From Methylobacterium sp. J-030 (GTDB taxonomy: Bacteria > Pseudomonadota > Alphaproteobacteria > Rhizobiales > Beijerinckiaceae): a DNA stretch of 64,000 bases. Both the position numbers and the translations under genes were made by a program. Shown in pieces: positions 1 through 8,212 of this stretch (position 1 is the stretch's first letter; the number at the start of each line of letters is the position of its first letter). The notes below the pieces were generated by a model, which was not told the origin of the DNA, ran no database searches, and saw nothing but the letters and a program-made list of their open reading frames with translations. Location: the NCBI RefSeq assembly GCF_022829545.1, contig NZ_JAKSYM010000402.1, positions 62,001 through 126,000 on the forward strand, in the 5' to 3' direction.

Positions 1-746
1 GCCGCCATATGGGCCTTGGCCTCGGCGACGCTCGCCTGCCCGAAATGGAAGATGGAAGCCGCCAGCACCGCGCTGGCCCCGCCCTCGGCCACGCCGGCCA
101 CGAGGTCGTCGAGGCCGCCGACCCCGCCGGAGGCGATCACCGGCACGGAGACGGCGTCGCTGATCGCCCGCGTCAGGGCGAGATCGTAGCCGGAGCGCGT
201 GCCGTCCTTGTCCATGGAGGTGACGAGCAGTTCGCCCGCGCCCTTCTCGGCCACGAGCCGCGCGAAAGCCACGGCGTCGATCCCCGTCGGGTCACGGCCG
301 CCATGCGTGAAAATCTCCCAGGCGGCGGGCGCACCGGGCGAAGAGACGCGCTTGGCGTCGATCGCCACCACGATGCACTGGGCACCGAACTTTTCCGCGG
401 CGCGGGCGACGAGGTCTGGGTCCTTCACGGCCGCGGTGTTGATCGCGACCTTGTCGGCCCCGGCGAGCAGCAGCGCGCGGACGTCCTCGACGGCGCGCAC
501 GCCGCCGCCGACGGTGAGTGGCATGAAGCAGGCCTCGGCGGTCCGGCTGACGATGTCGAGCAGCGTGCCCCTTGCCTCGCGGCTCGCGGTGATGTCGAGG
601 AAGCAGAGCTCGTCGGCGCCGGCCGCGTCGTAGACCTTGGCGGCCTCGACGGGGTCGCCGGCATCGCGCAGGCCCTCGAAGCGCACGCCTTTCACGACGC
701 GCCCGTCCTTCACGTCGAGGCAGGGGATGATGCGGGTCTTGAGCAC
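1..746 (-). CDS. hisF: Imidazole glycerol phosphate synthase cyclase subunit HisF (3' end cut by window)
   Basis: HisF is the cyclase half of imidazole glycerol phosphate synthase. It uses ammonia from HisH to convert PRFAR to IGP and AICAR in histidine biosynthesis. The reverse-strand reading starts with GTG (complement of 744-746) and begins MLKTRIIPCLDVKDG. The two catalytic aspartates are visible at about D11 (CLD) and D130 (AIDAK), with the phosphate-binding loops TVGGGV and ASGGVG of the TIM barrel. About 248 codons are present, close to the usual 250-260, so only a few C-terminal residues are lost beyond position 1. It lies 10 bp after the DUF29 gene and is probably co-transcribed with hisA and hisH. 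Confidence 0.97.
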   Translation of the reverse strand, partial: MLKTRIIPCLDVKDGRVVKGVRFEGLRDAGDPVEAAKVYDAAGADELCFLDITASREARGTLLDIVSRTAEACFMPLTVGGGVRAVEDVRALLLAGADKVAINTAAVKDPDLVARAAEKFGAQCIVVAIDAKRVSSPGAPAAWEIFTHGGRDPTGIDAVAFARLVAEKGAGELLVTSMDKDGTRSGYDLALTRAISDAVSVPVIASGGVGGLDDLVAGVAEGGASAVLAASIFHFGQASVAEAKAHMA

Positions 747-756
747 GGGCAGCTCT

Positions 757-1236
757 TCAGTCCGGAGTATCTTCTGGATCGGCGGAGAAAGACCGCGTCA
801 GCAGTTCCTCCCATGTGTAGGGACATTCTTTCGGGAATAACCCCAACGGTAGACCCGTCTCGGCAGCCGCTTCTTCTCGCGCATCGCGATAAGCGCGCGA
901 CAAAGCTTGAGCAAGGCGGACCTTGAGACCTGGATTGTCTTCAAGCACGTCTGCCGCTCGATTTCGATGGGTCCGAATCGAGACCGTCCAGCTGCGGCTT
1001 CGGCGCTCCGGCTGATAATCGAACTTCAGCATGTGCAGCAATACGATGCGCCAAAAGCTCACCAGACTGTCGAACTGGCTCTTGCCCAAGCTCTCGATCT
1101 CCTCGGCGAGATTCTCGCGGTCGAGCCGCGAGAGGTCGCCAGCGCGCAGCCGGGCGCTCTGCTCCTGGGTCCAGGTGTAGAAATCGTCCGCGTAGGCCGT
1201 CTCGGCCGAGGCGGGCCGGGCCTTCACCGCCGTCAT
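757..1236 (-). CDS. DUF29 family protein inserted between hisA and hisF
   Basis: The predicted protein of about 159 residues matches the DUF29 family: an N-terminal DFYTWTQEQ segment, a central LAEEIESLGK segment and a following VLLHMLKFDYQ helix. The function of DUF29 is unknown. I chose the ATG at 1234-1236 because a GGGAGG sits 5 bases upstream; a GTG nine codons earlier (1261-1263) is the alternative. The gene lies between hisA (stop at 1277) and hisF (start at 746, 10 bp away), in the same direction, so it is almost certainly in the his transcript. DUF29 genes are not part of histidine synthesis, and their presence here looks like a later insertion. Confidence 0.85.
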   Translation of the reverse strand: MTAVKARPASAETAYADDFYTWTQEQSARLRAGDLSRLDRENLAEEIESLGKSQFDSLVSFWRIVLLHMLKFDYQPERRSRSWTVSIRTHRNRAADVLEDNPGLKVRLAQALSRAYRDAREEAAAETGLPLGLFPKECPYTWEELLTRSFSADPEDTPD

Positions 1237-1276
1237 CAAGGCCTCCCGAGTCTGCGCGGCCACCGGGAAGGATCTA

Positions 1277-2020
1277 TCACGAAGCCGGGCCGCGCGCCGC
1301 AGCGATCGCCGCCAGCGCAGCCTCCGGATCGATCCGGCCGTCGTAGAGCGCCCGCCCCGTGATGGCGCCGGCGATCAGCGCGCAATCCGGCTGGAGGAGG
1401 CGATGCACGTCGTCGATCGAAGCGAGGCCGCCCGAGGCGATCACCGGGATCCGTACGGCCTGCGCCAGCGCCAGGGTCATCTCCACGTTGAGGCCCTTCA
1501 GGATCCCGTCCCGGGCGATGTCGGTGTAGATGATTGCCGCGACGCCCGCGTCCTCGAAGCGGCGGCCGAGTTCTTCCGCCGTCATGCTGGAGGTCTGCGC
1601 CCAGCCCTCGACGGCGACCCGCCCGTCCTTGGCGTCGATGCCGACCGCGATCTTCCCCGGATGCTGGCGGGCGGCCTCGCGGACGAAGCCGGGATCGCGC
1701 ACCGAGGCGGTGCCGATGATCACCCGGGCCACGCCCTTGCTGAGCCAGCCCTCCAGGGTCTTCATCTCGCGGATGCCGCCGCCGAGCTGTACCGGGATGG
1801 TCACGCGCTGCAAGATGGCGTCCACCGCCGCGGCATTGCGCGGGGCCCCCGCGAAGGCGCCGTCGAGATCGACCACGTGCAGCCAGGGGAAGCCCTGCCT
1901 CTCGAAGATCGCGGCCTGGGCGGCCGGATCGTCGCCGAACACCTTGGCCTGGGCCATGTCGCCCTGGATCAGGCGGACGCAGCGTCCCTCCTTGAGGTCG
2001 ATCGCCGGGTAGAGGATCAC
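1277..2020 (-). CDS. hisA: Phosphoribosylformimino-AICAR ribotide isomerase HisA
   Basis: HisA is the TIM-barrel isomerase that converts ProFAR to PRFAR, the substrate of HisF/HisH. The 247-residue protein has the catalytic aspartates D8 (YPAIDLKEG) and D129 (VGIDAKDG). It also has the phosphate-binding motifs LGGGIR near 80 and IASGGLAS near 197. The start is GTG (complement of 2018-2020), since MILYPAIDL is the usual N-terminus of the family. Its length is typical. It lies 31 bp downstream of hisH and upstream of the DUF29 gene in the his operon. Confidence 0.97.
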   Translation of the reverse strand: MILYPAIDLKEGRCVRLIQGDMAQAKVFGDDPAAQAAIFERQGFPWLHVVDLDGAFAGAPRNAAAVDAILQRVTIPVQLGGGIREMKTLEGWLSKGVARVIIGTASVRDPGFVREAARQHPGKIAVGIDAKDGRVAVEGWAQTSSMTAEELGRRFEDAGVAAIIYTDIARDGILKGLNVEMTLALAQAVRIPVIASGGLASIDDVHRLLQPDCALIAGAITGRALYDGRIDPEAALAAIAAARGPAS

Positions 2021-2051
2021 GGGTGTGTCTGTCCTTCTCGTCGGGTTGCCG

Positions 2052-2711
2052 TCAGGGCCGCCAGCTCAGGAAATTCGCGATGAGCGCGAGGCCCAGCCGC
2101 TGGCTCTTCTCCGGGTGGAACTGCGTGCCGGCGACGTTGCCGCGGGCGACGAGGGCGGTGATCGGTCCGCCATAATCCGCGCGGGCGACCACGTCGTCGG
2201 GACTTTCGGCCGACAGCGCGTAGCTGTGCACGAAATACGCGTGCAGGCCGTCCTCCCCGGTGGGAATGCCGGCGAGCAGCGCGTGATCGCGGGCCGGCCG
2301 CAGGGTGTTCCAGCCCATATGGGGGACCTTGAGCGCCGGATCCGACGGCTTGATCGGGCCGACATCGCCCGGGATCCAGCCGAGGCCGGGCGTCACGGTG
2401 TATTCGAGCCCGCGGGTCGCCAGGAGCTGCATCCCGACGCAGATGCCGAGGAACGGCCGCCCGTCCCGGTGGGCGACCTGCGTCATCGCCTCGACCATGC
2501 CGGGCACGGCGACGAGCCCCCGGCGGCAATCCGCATAGGCGCCGACGCCGGGCAGGACGACGCGGTCGGCCTTGGCGACCACCTCCGGATCGGCGGTCAG
2601 GCAGATCCGCGCGTCGCGCCCGCTCTCCCGGGCGGCCCGCTCGAAGGCCTTGGCGGCGGAGTGGAGGTTGCCCGACCCGTAATCGATGATCGCGACCGTC
2701 TCGGTGCTCAT
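2052..2711 (-). CDS. hisH: Imidazole glycerol phosphate synthase glutamine amidotransferase subunit HisH
   Basis: HisH is the class I glutaminase that supplies ammonia to HisF. From the chosen start (MSTETVAIIDYGSGN) it is 219 residues. The catalytic triad is visible: C91 in GICVGMQ, and H199 and E201 in TQFHPEKSQ. A longer reading frame adds 12 residues upstream, but they do not resemble the family N-terminus, so the ATG at 2709-2711 is preferred. It sits 19 bp downstream of the DUF2628 gene and 31 bp upstream of hisA. Confidence 0.96.
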   Translation of the reverse strand: MSTETVAIIDYGSGNLHSAAKAFERAARESGRDARICLTADPEVVAKADRVVLPGVGAYADCRRGLVAVPGMVEAMTQVAHRDGRPFLGICVGMQLLATRGLEYTVTPGLGWIPGDVGPIKPSDPALKVPHMGWNTLRPARDHALLAGIPTGEDGLHAYFVHSYALSAESPDDVVARADYGGPITALVARGNVAGTQFHPEKSQRLGLALIANFLSWRP

Positions 2712-2730
2712 GGGGGTGTCGTCCGGTCCA

Positions 2731-3216
2731 TCACCGGGCGCCCTCATGGGCCGGGAACAGGCCGATCACCGGCTCGCCGCGGCGGCTGGGGCCGCTCGGG
2801 AACGGCGCACGCGGCGTTCCCGGGTTTGCGTCCAGCCAGCGGCTGAGCGCGCGGGCCTCGGCCTCCTCGGGACTGCCCGCGATCACGGCATCGCGCGCCG
2901 GCCAGCCCCGCCGGGCGAGGGTCCAGCGACGCAGGCTCGACGCCTCCAACCCGATCAGCCATCCGGCCAGCAGCGTGGCGATCACTCCGCCGCCGGTCGG
3001 CAGCCCGAGAAAGATCCCTGCGCCGGCCAGCGCGATCAGGCCGACCAGCACGATCAGCGCTGCGACCCAGAGGCGGTGATAGAGGAACCACAGCACCGAG
3101 AACGCGAAGGCCGACCACGAGAATCTATCCGGCACCAGCACGGCCCGATCGAGGCCGATCCCCTCACCGGGGCGGGCATCGGGGGACAGGTGGAGGGTGT
3201 AGCTGCGCATCCGCAT
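2731..3216 (-). CDS. DUF2628 membrane protein in the his cluster
   Basis: This 161-residue protein starts MRMRSYTLHLSPDARPG and has two adjacent hydrophobic stretches at about residues 33-70 and 78-92. The middle segment (SWSAFAFSVLWFLYHRLW) is characteristic of DUF2628, a family of small inner-membrane proteins of unknown function. In many alphaproteobacteria a DUF2628 gene lies between hisB and hisH, as here, so the position is conserved rather than odd. The C-terminal tail is proline-rich and ends just before hisH. No enzymatic motif is visible. Confidence 0.85.
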   Translation of the reverse strand: MRMRSYTLHLSPDARPGEGIGLDRAVLVPDRFSWSAFAFSVLWFLYHRLWVAALIVLVGLIALAGAGIFLGLPTGGGVIATLLAGWLIGLEASSLRRWTLARRGWPARDAVIAGSPEEAEARALSRWLDANPGTPRAPFPSGPSRRGEPVIGLFPAHEGAR

Positions 3217-3284
3217 CGCGGAACTCCAACAACGGCGCTCTCAGGCCACCCAGGAGTGGTCGGCGAGCGCGACGACACGATGCT

Positions 3285-3872
3285 CTACAGGGTGCCCTTC
3301 GTGGAGGGAACGCGCCCCTCCTCCCGGGGATCGATCGCCACCGCCTTCCGCAAGGCCCGAGCCAGCCCCTTGAAGCAGCTCTCCGCGATGTGGTGGGCGT
3401 TGTCGCCGTACAGGGTCTCGACGTGCAGGGTCAGGCCGGCATTCATCGCGAAGGCCTGGAACCACTCGCGCACCAGCTCGGTGTCGAACTGCCCGATCTT
3501 CTCCACGCGGAACGTCGTGCGGAACACGAGGAACGGGCGGCCCGAGATGTCGATGCAGACCCGCGTCAGCGCCTCGTCCATGGGCAGGTGGATGTCGGCG
3601 TAGCGCGTCACGCCGCGCTTGTCGCCGAGCGCCGTGGCGAAGGCCTGGCCGAGGGCGATGCCGCAATCCTCGGCGGAATGGTGCTGATCGATGTGCAGGT
3701 CGCCGTCGACCTTCACGTCGAGGTCGAACAGCGCGTGCCGCGCCAGCAGATCGAGCATGTGGTCGAGGAAGCCGATCCCGGTCGCGATGGTCGATCGGCC
3801 GGTCCCGTCGAGGGCGACGGTCACCGCGATGTCGGTCTCCGCGGTCTTCCGGGCGATGGTGGCGCTGCGCAT
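3285..3872 (-). CDS. hisB: Imidazoleglycerol-phosphate dehydratase HisB
   Basis: HisB removes water from imidazole glycerol phosphate to give imidazole acetol phosphate. The 195-residue protein is the monofunctional form, without the N-terminal phosphatase domain of enterobacterial HisB. The two metal-binding repeats are clear: GFLDHMLDLLARH near residue 34 with DQHHSAEDCG near 62, and their counterparts in the second half ending with DNAHHIAES near 158. It is the first gene of the his run on this strand, 68 bp before the DUF2628 gene. A gap of 82 bp separates it from mtnP. Confidence 0.97.
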   Translation of the reverse strand: MRSATIARKTAETDIAVTVALDGTGRSTIATGIGFLDHMLDLLARHALFDLDVKVDGDLHIDQHHSAEDCGIALGQAFATALGDKRGVTRYADIHLPMDEALTRVCIDISGRPFLVFRTTFRVEKIGQFDTELVREWFQAFAMNAGLTLHVETLYGDNAHHIAESCFKGLARALRKAVAIDPREEGRVPSTKGTL

Positions 3873-3954
3873 GTGTCCGGGCTTTGCGTCGAGGGCGGCC
3901 GCTGCCGCCTGCGCCTTCTAGAGGGACTCTTTCGGAAAAGAAAAGGGTGGCTGC

Positions 3955-4830
3955 CTATCCGTTCAGCACCCGCCCGGCCACGGCGTCGAGCTTGGCGAGC
4001 AGCGCGGGGTCGCGGACGGCCGGCGCCGTCATGATCGCCCCGTCGAGCGCCCGGTGCGAACCGGCCGGACAGGGCTCGCGCTCGGCCGGGAAGTCATGGG
4101 CGAGCCGCGCCACCAGCCGGGCCGCCTTGTCGGCATTGGCCCGCGCCACCGCCACCACCGCGGCCACGTCCACGGCGTCGTGGCCGGGGTGCCAGCAATC
4201 GTAGTCTGTCACCATCGCGATGGTCGCGTAGGTGATCTCGGCCTCCCGGGCGAGCTTGACCTCGGGCATGTTGGTCATGCCGATCACGTCGAAGCCTTGC
4301 GCCTTGTAGGCCCGGGACTCGGCGAGGGAGGAGAATTGCGGCCCGTCCATGCAGACGTAGGTGCCGCCGCGATGGACCGCGATCTCCTCCGCCTTGGCGG
4401 CCGCCGCGATCCGCGCCTGGAGCCCCGGCCCGACCGGGTGCGCCAGCGAGACGTGGGCGACGCAGCCGTCGCCGAAGAACGAGGAGGCGCGCCCATGGGT
4501 GCGGTCGACGAACTGGTCGACCAGCACGAACAGGCCCGGCGGCAGCTCCTCGCGGAACGAGCCGCAGGCCGAGAGCGAGACGAGATCGGTGACCCCGGCA
4601 CGCTTCATCGCGTCGATATTGGCGCGGTAGTTGATGCCGGCGGGCGAGTAGCGGTGGCCGCGCCCGTGGCGAGCCAGGAACACGATCTGGGTGTCGCCGA
4701 TCCGGCCGATACGCAGGGCGTCCGAGGGTTCACCCCAGGGGGAGGCAACGTGCTCCTCGCGGACATCCGCGAGCCCCGGCAGGTCGTAGACGCCGGAGCC
4801 ACCCATCACACCCAGGACCGCTGCCGTCAT
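3955..4830 (-). CDS. mtnP: S-methyl-5'-thioadenosine phosphorylase
   Basis: MtnP cleaves 5'-methylthioadenosine with phosphate to adenine and methylthioribose-1-phosphate, recycling a by-product of polyamine and SAM metabolism. The 291-residue protein carries the purine phosphorylase fold: GVMGGSGVYD at the N-terminus, FLARHGRGHRYSP for phosphate binding, SACGSFREE, and the substrate-binding VCMDGPQFSS and IGMTNMPE. The NMPEVKLAREAEI segment is typical of MTAP. It follows petABC but is separated from it by a terminator and a palindromic repeat, so it probably has its own promoter. Purine nucleoside phosphorylase is the alternative but fits less well. Confidence 0.94.
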   Translation of the reverse strand: MTAAVLGVMGGSGVYDLPGLADVREEHVASPWGEPSDALRIGRIGDTQIVFLARHGRGHRYSPAGINYRANIDAMKRAGVTDLVSLSACGSFREELPPGLFVLVDQFVDRTHGRASSFFGDGCVAHVSLAHPVGPGLQARIAAAAKAEEIAVHRGGTYVCMDGPQFSSLAESRAYKAQGFDVIGMTNMPEVKLAREAEITYATIAMVTDYDCWHPGHDAVDVAAVVAVARANADKAARLVARLAHDFPAEREPCPAGSHRALDGAIMTAPAVRDPALLAKLDAVAGRVLNG

Positions 4831-4882
4831 ACCGGATTCCCTGTCGTGGCTCGGCGCTGGGGCCTGCCTGTCCCATCCGCTA

Positions 4883-4993
4883 CCTCAACCCGAGGTGCCG
4901 GAGCGAAGAGGGAGGCCGCGAAGGCGGCCTCCAGTGAACGCGTTGTCTCTGGGCTCCTCCTTCGAGGCTGCTGCGCGGCACCTCAGGATGAGG
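4883..4993. repeat. Palindromic intergenic repeat, copy R1
   Basis: The left end CCTCAACCCGAGGTGCC and the right end GGCACCTCAGGATGAGG are inverted copies of each other (15 of 17 match). Inside is a divergent middle with GGCTCCTCCTTCGAGG. Related copies occur at 31011-31085, 37372-37485 and 58506-58619. It lies in the 293-bp gap between petC and mtnP. Confidence 0.85.
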
Positions 4994-5065
4994 TGGTGGG
5001 CGGGACAGGCGTCGTCGGAAGGCCGGTTCTCGCGGGGTCCGAGCGGTAGCACGGAGCCTCGGCCC

Positions 5066-5098
5066 AAAAAAGATGGGCCTCCGCGAGGGAGGCCCATC
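5066..5098 (-). terminator. Rho-independent terminator of petABC
   Basis: A perfect 11-bp stem (5072-5082 with 5088-5098, GATGGGCCTCC) closes a 5-base loop. On the minus strand it is followed by six T residues (5066-5071). It lies about 25 bp after the petC stop codon. Confidence 0.93.
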
Positions 5099-5123
5099 GA
5101 GGTCGTCGATCCGAGGCGTGGCC

Positions 5124-6026
5124 TCAATAGGCCTTGTGCAACTCCGGTTGGAGGCCGTGGACCTCACCGCCGACATCGGCCCAGACCTTCTTCTTCACGT
5201 AGTAGAGCAGCCCCGACAGGATGATCAGGAACAGGATCACCCGGAAGCCGAGGGCCTTGCGGTCCATCAGGTGCGGCTCGGCCGACCACATCAGGAAGGC
5301 CGCGACATCCTTGCCGTACTGGTCGGTGGTCTCGGGCACCACCGGCTGACCCTTGTCGTCCTTCGGATAGGTCACCTGCCCGTCGGAGATCGGCGGCGGC
5401 ATCGCGATGATGTGGCCGGGATAGTACTTGTTGTAATGGCCGCCATCCGGCACCGCGAAATCCTTGGGCGGATCCTCGTAGCCGTTGATCAGCGCGTGGA
5501 TGTAGTCGGGGCCCTGCTCGGAATAGCCGATCAGGGGCAGCCAGTCGGTGAGGAAGTAGAGCGAGCCGCGGGAGAACGTCCGCGCCTTGGCGATCACCGA
5601 GAAGTCCGGGGGCGCCTTGCCGCCGTTGGCCGCGGCGGCGGCCTGATCGTTCGGGAAGGGCGGCGGGAAGGTGTCGGCCGGGCGGCCGGGGCGGTCGAAC
5701 ATGTCGCCCGCATCGTTCGGCCCGTCTTTGACCTGATAGGTCGCGGCGAGCGCCTTGACCTGACCGGCGGAGAAGTCGGGACCGCCCTCCTGCGCGAGGT
5801 TGCGGAAGGAGACCAGCTTCATCGAATGGCAGGCCGAGCAGACTTCCTTGTAGACCTGGAAGCCCCGCTGCAACTGCGCGGTGTCGAAGCGGCCGAACGT
5901 GCCGGCGAAGCTCCAGTTCATGCGGGCCGGGATCGGCCCGCCATGGCCTTCCTGGGCGGCGGCCGGCACGGCGCCGAGCAGGAGTGCCGCGAGGGCGGCG
6001 GTCGAGAGGACGCGGGTCATCATCAT
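5124..6026 (-). CDS. petC: Cytochrome c1 of the bc1 complex
   Basis: Cytochrome c1 takes electrons from the Rieske protein and passes them to cytochrome c. The 300-residue protein has a signal peptide ending near PAAAQE (residue 25) and the haem c motif CSACH at 63-67. The Met ligand is in HIIAMPPP, and one C-terminal membrane anchor (VILFLIILSGLLYYV) is followed by KKK. It is the last gene of petABC, 18 bp after petB, with a terminator 25 bp downstream. The N-terminus has three consecutive Met codons; the exact one used is uncertain. Confidence 0.97.
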   Translation of the reverse strand: MMMTRVLSTAALAALLLGAVPAAAQEGHGGPIPARMNWSFAGTFGRFDTAQLQRGFQVYKEVCSACHSMKLVSFRNLAQEGGPDFSAGQVKALAATYQVKDGPNDAGDMFDRPGRPADTFPPPFPNDQAAAAANGGKAPPDFSVIAKARTFSRGSLYFLTDWLPLIGYSEQGPDYIHALINGYEDPPKDFAVPDGGHYNKYYPGHIIAMPPPISDGQVTYPKDDKGQPVVPETTDQYGKDVAAFLMWSAEPHLMDRKALGFRVILFLIILSGLLYYVKKKVWADVGGEVHGLQPELHKAY

Positions 6027-6044
6027 GGTCCTGTCGTCAGCCCG

Positions 6045-7331
6045 TCAGCCCTTGGTGGTCGGTGCGGCGGCGGCGCCCGCCGGCATGCCGGATCCGCTCA
6101 CCTGCTTGCCCGGCCCGGTCACGCTCTCGAGGATCGAGCCCGGCAACTTCTTGGGTGTCTCGAACAGGCCGCAGAGCGGCATGACGATCAGGAAGTGGGC
6201 GAAGTAGTAGGCGGTGCAGACCTGGGAGGCGATGACGTAGCCGCCCTCCGGGGGCTGCGAGCCGAGCCAGCCGAGCAGCAGCGTCACGCCGATGAACACC
6301 CAGAAGAACTGGCGGTAGATCGGCCGGTAGTTGCACGAGCGGATCCGCGACGTGTCGAGCCAGGGCGCGAAGGCCAGGATGATCACAGCCGAGAACATCA
6401 GGATGACGCCGCCGAGCTTGCTCGGGATGGCCCGCAGGATCGCGTAGAACGGCAAGAAGTACCATTCGGGCACGATGTGCGCGGGTGTCACGGCCGGGTT
6501 CGCCGGGATGTAGTTGTCGGCGTGGCCGAGGAAGTTCGGCTGGAAGAACAGGAACCACGCGAACAGGATCATGAACACGCAGGTCGCGAACACGTCCTTT
6601 ATGGTCGCGTAGGGCGTGAACGGAACCGCGTCCTTGCCCGACTTGATCGGGATGCCGGCCGGGTTGTTCTGACCGGTCACGTGCAGCGCCCAGACGTGCA
6701 GGACGACCACGCCGGCGATCATCCACGGCAGCAGGTAGTGCAGCGAGAAGAAGCGGTTCACCGTCGGGTTGCCGACCGAGTAGCCGCCCCAGAGCAGGGT
6801 CTGGATCGTGTCGCCGACCACGGGGATCGCCGCCAGGATGTTGGTGATGACGGTGGCTCCCCAGAAGCTCATCTGGCCCCAGGGCAGCGTGTAGCCCAGG
6901 AAGGCGGTGGCCATCATCAGCAGGTAGATCACGACGCCGAGGATGTAGAGCACCTCGCGCGGGGCCTTGTACGACCCGTAATAGAGCGCGCGGAACATGT
7001 GGACGTAGACCGCCACGAAGAACATCGACGCGCCGTTGGCGTGCGCGTAGCGCAGCAGCCAGCCGTAATTCACGTCGCGCATGATCTTCTCGACGGAGTT
7101 GAAGGCGCCCGTCGCCGAAGGCTCGTAGTGCATCGCCAGCCAGACGCCGGTGATGATCTGGATGCCCAGGAAGGCCGCGAGGATCGCGCCGAAGGTCCAG
7201 AAGTAGTTGAGGTTCCGCGGGACCGGGTAGGCGATGAAGGACGAGTGCACCAGCCCGGCAATGGGCAGGCGCGCCTCGAACCATTTCGCCACGCGGCTCT
7301 TGGGGACGTAGGTGCTGGCCGTTCCGCTCAT
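6045..7331 (-). CDS. petB: Cytochrome b of the bc1 complex
   Basis: Cytochrome b holds the two b haems and the quinol-oxidising and quinone-reducing sites. From MSGTASTYVP the protein is 428 residues with about eight hydrophobic helices. Family marks include LAMHYEP near the N-terminal third, the Qo-site PEWYFLPFYAI, and paired haem His residues in RYAHANGASMFF and related helices. The ATG at 7329-7331 is preferred because GAGGAGG lies just upstream; a longer reading adds 19 unlike residues overlapping petA. It sits 13 bp after petA. Confidence 0.98.
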   Translation of the reverse strand: MSGTASTYVPKSRVAKWFEARLPIAGLVHSSFIAYPVPRNLNYFWTFGAILAAFLGIQIITGVWLAMHYEPSATGAFNSVEKIMRDVNYGWLLRYAHANGASMFFVAVYVHMFRALYYGSYKAPREVLYILGVVIYLLMMATAFLGYTLPWGQMSFWGATVITNILAAIPVVGDTIQTLLWGGYSVGNPTVNRFFSLHYLLPWMIAGVVVLHVWALHVTGQNNPAGIPIKSGKDAVPFTPYATIKDVFATCVFMILFAWFLFFQPNFLGHADNYIPANPAVTPAHIVPEWYFLPFYAILRAIPSKLGGVILMFSAVIILAFAPWLDTSRIRSCNYRPIYRQFFWVFIGVTLLLGWLGSQPPEGGYVIASQVCTAYYFAHFLIVMPLCGLFETPKKLPGSILESVTGPGKQVSGSGMPAGAAAAPTTKG

Positions 7332-7344
7332 GCTTCCGTCCTCC

Positions 7345-7929
7345 TCAGGCCGCTTCCTTGCCGCCTTCGCCGATCCGGATCTTGGCATCCGTCTGGAAGG
7401 CGTAGGGCGGGATCGGCAGGTTGATCGGCGCCGGTCCGTGGCGCACGCGGCCCACCGCGTCGAATTGCGAGCCGTGGCACGGGCAGGCCCAGCCCTCGAA
7501 ATTGCCCTGGTGACCGATCGGCACGCAGCCGAGATGCGTGCAGTTGCCGTAGACGATCAGCCACTGGTCGTGGCCGTTCTTCACGCGGGTCGTGAACGCC
7601 GCCGGGTCGATCATCGCCGAGAGCGGGACCGCCTTCATGTCGCCCACCTCCTTGGCGGTGAGCTTGCGCACGAAGATCAGCTTGCCGCGCCAGAAGACGT
7701 TGACGATCTGACCGTCCTGGATCGGCGACAGGTCGACCTCGATCGGCGCCCCGGCCGCGATCGTGTCGGCATCGGGCGCCATGGAGGAGATCAGCGGCCA
7801 GGCCGCCGCCCCGGCGCCGACGGCGAGCGCGGCTCCGGTGGCCAGAAACAGGAAATCGCGTCGGCTGCCCTCATGCCCATGGGTGTCATGTCCCTGGGCC
7901 GCGGGAGCGGCGGCAGATGTGTTCGCCAA
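7345..7929 (-). CDS. petA: Ubiquinol-cytochrome c reductase Rieske iron-sulfur subunit
   Basis: The 194-residue protein carries an N-terminal twin-arginine-like anchor (GSRRDFLFLATG, residues 21-32). It has both cluster motifs, CTHLGC at 130-135 and CPCHGS at 149-154, which bind the [2Fe-2S] cluster through two Cys and two His. It transfers electrons from quinol to cytochrome c1. The start is TTG (complement of 7927-7929), supported by GGAGG about 10 bases upstream. It is the first gene of petABC; the operon promoter should lie in 7930-8212. Confidence 0.97.
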   Translation of the reverse strand: MANTSAAAPAAQGHDTHGHEGSRRDFLFLATGAALAVGAGAAAWPLISSMAPDADTIAAGAPIEVDLSPIQDGQIVNVFWRGKLIFVRKLTAKEVGDMKAVPLSAMIDPAAFTTRVKNGHDQWLIVYGNCTHLGCVPIGHQGNFEGWACPCHGSQFDAVGRVRHGPAPINLPIPPYAFQTDAKIRIGEGGKEAA

Positions 7930-8212
7930 GGTCTCGAACCTCCAGAGAGCGGGTCCTCACCGTGTCGGACGAGGGAGATGCCCGCCAGGCGTGCGGGTTT
8001 GTCGGCTCGGCCGAACCACAGCACTTTAATTCTAAACTGTGCAATGCGACCGCCCGTCGCCCGGAGTCAAGCCAACGGCCAAACCGCCCGCGCATCTCGC
8101 ACGGGAAGCGGGGCTGTATGTTACTGCCGTGCGGCGGATTGGGCACGCTCGCGCACGGCCGCGGCCCGGTCGATGCGGGGTTGCCCGGCTCCGTCGTCGT
8201 GCCGCTCCCGCC

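Noticed and set aside
5073..7424. Plus-strand open frame of nearly 800 codons opposite petBC
   Set aside because: The petB and petC genes on the other strand are beyond doubt; the antisense frame has shadow composition.
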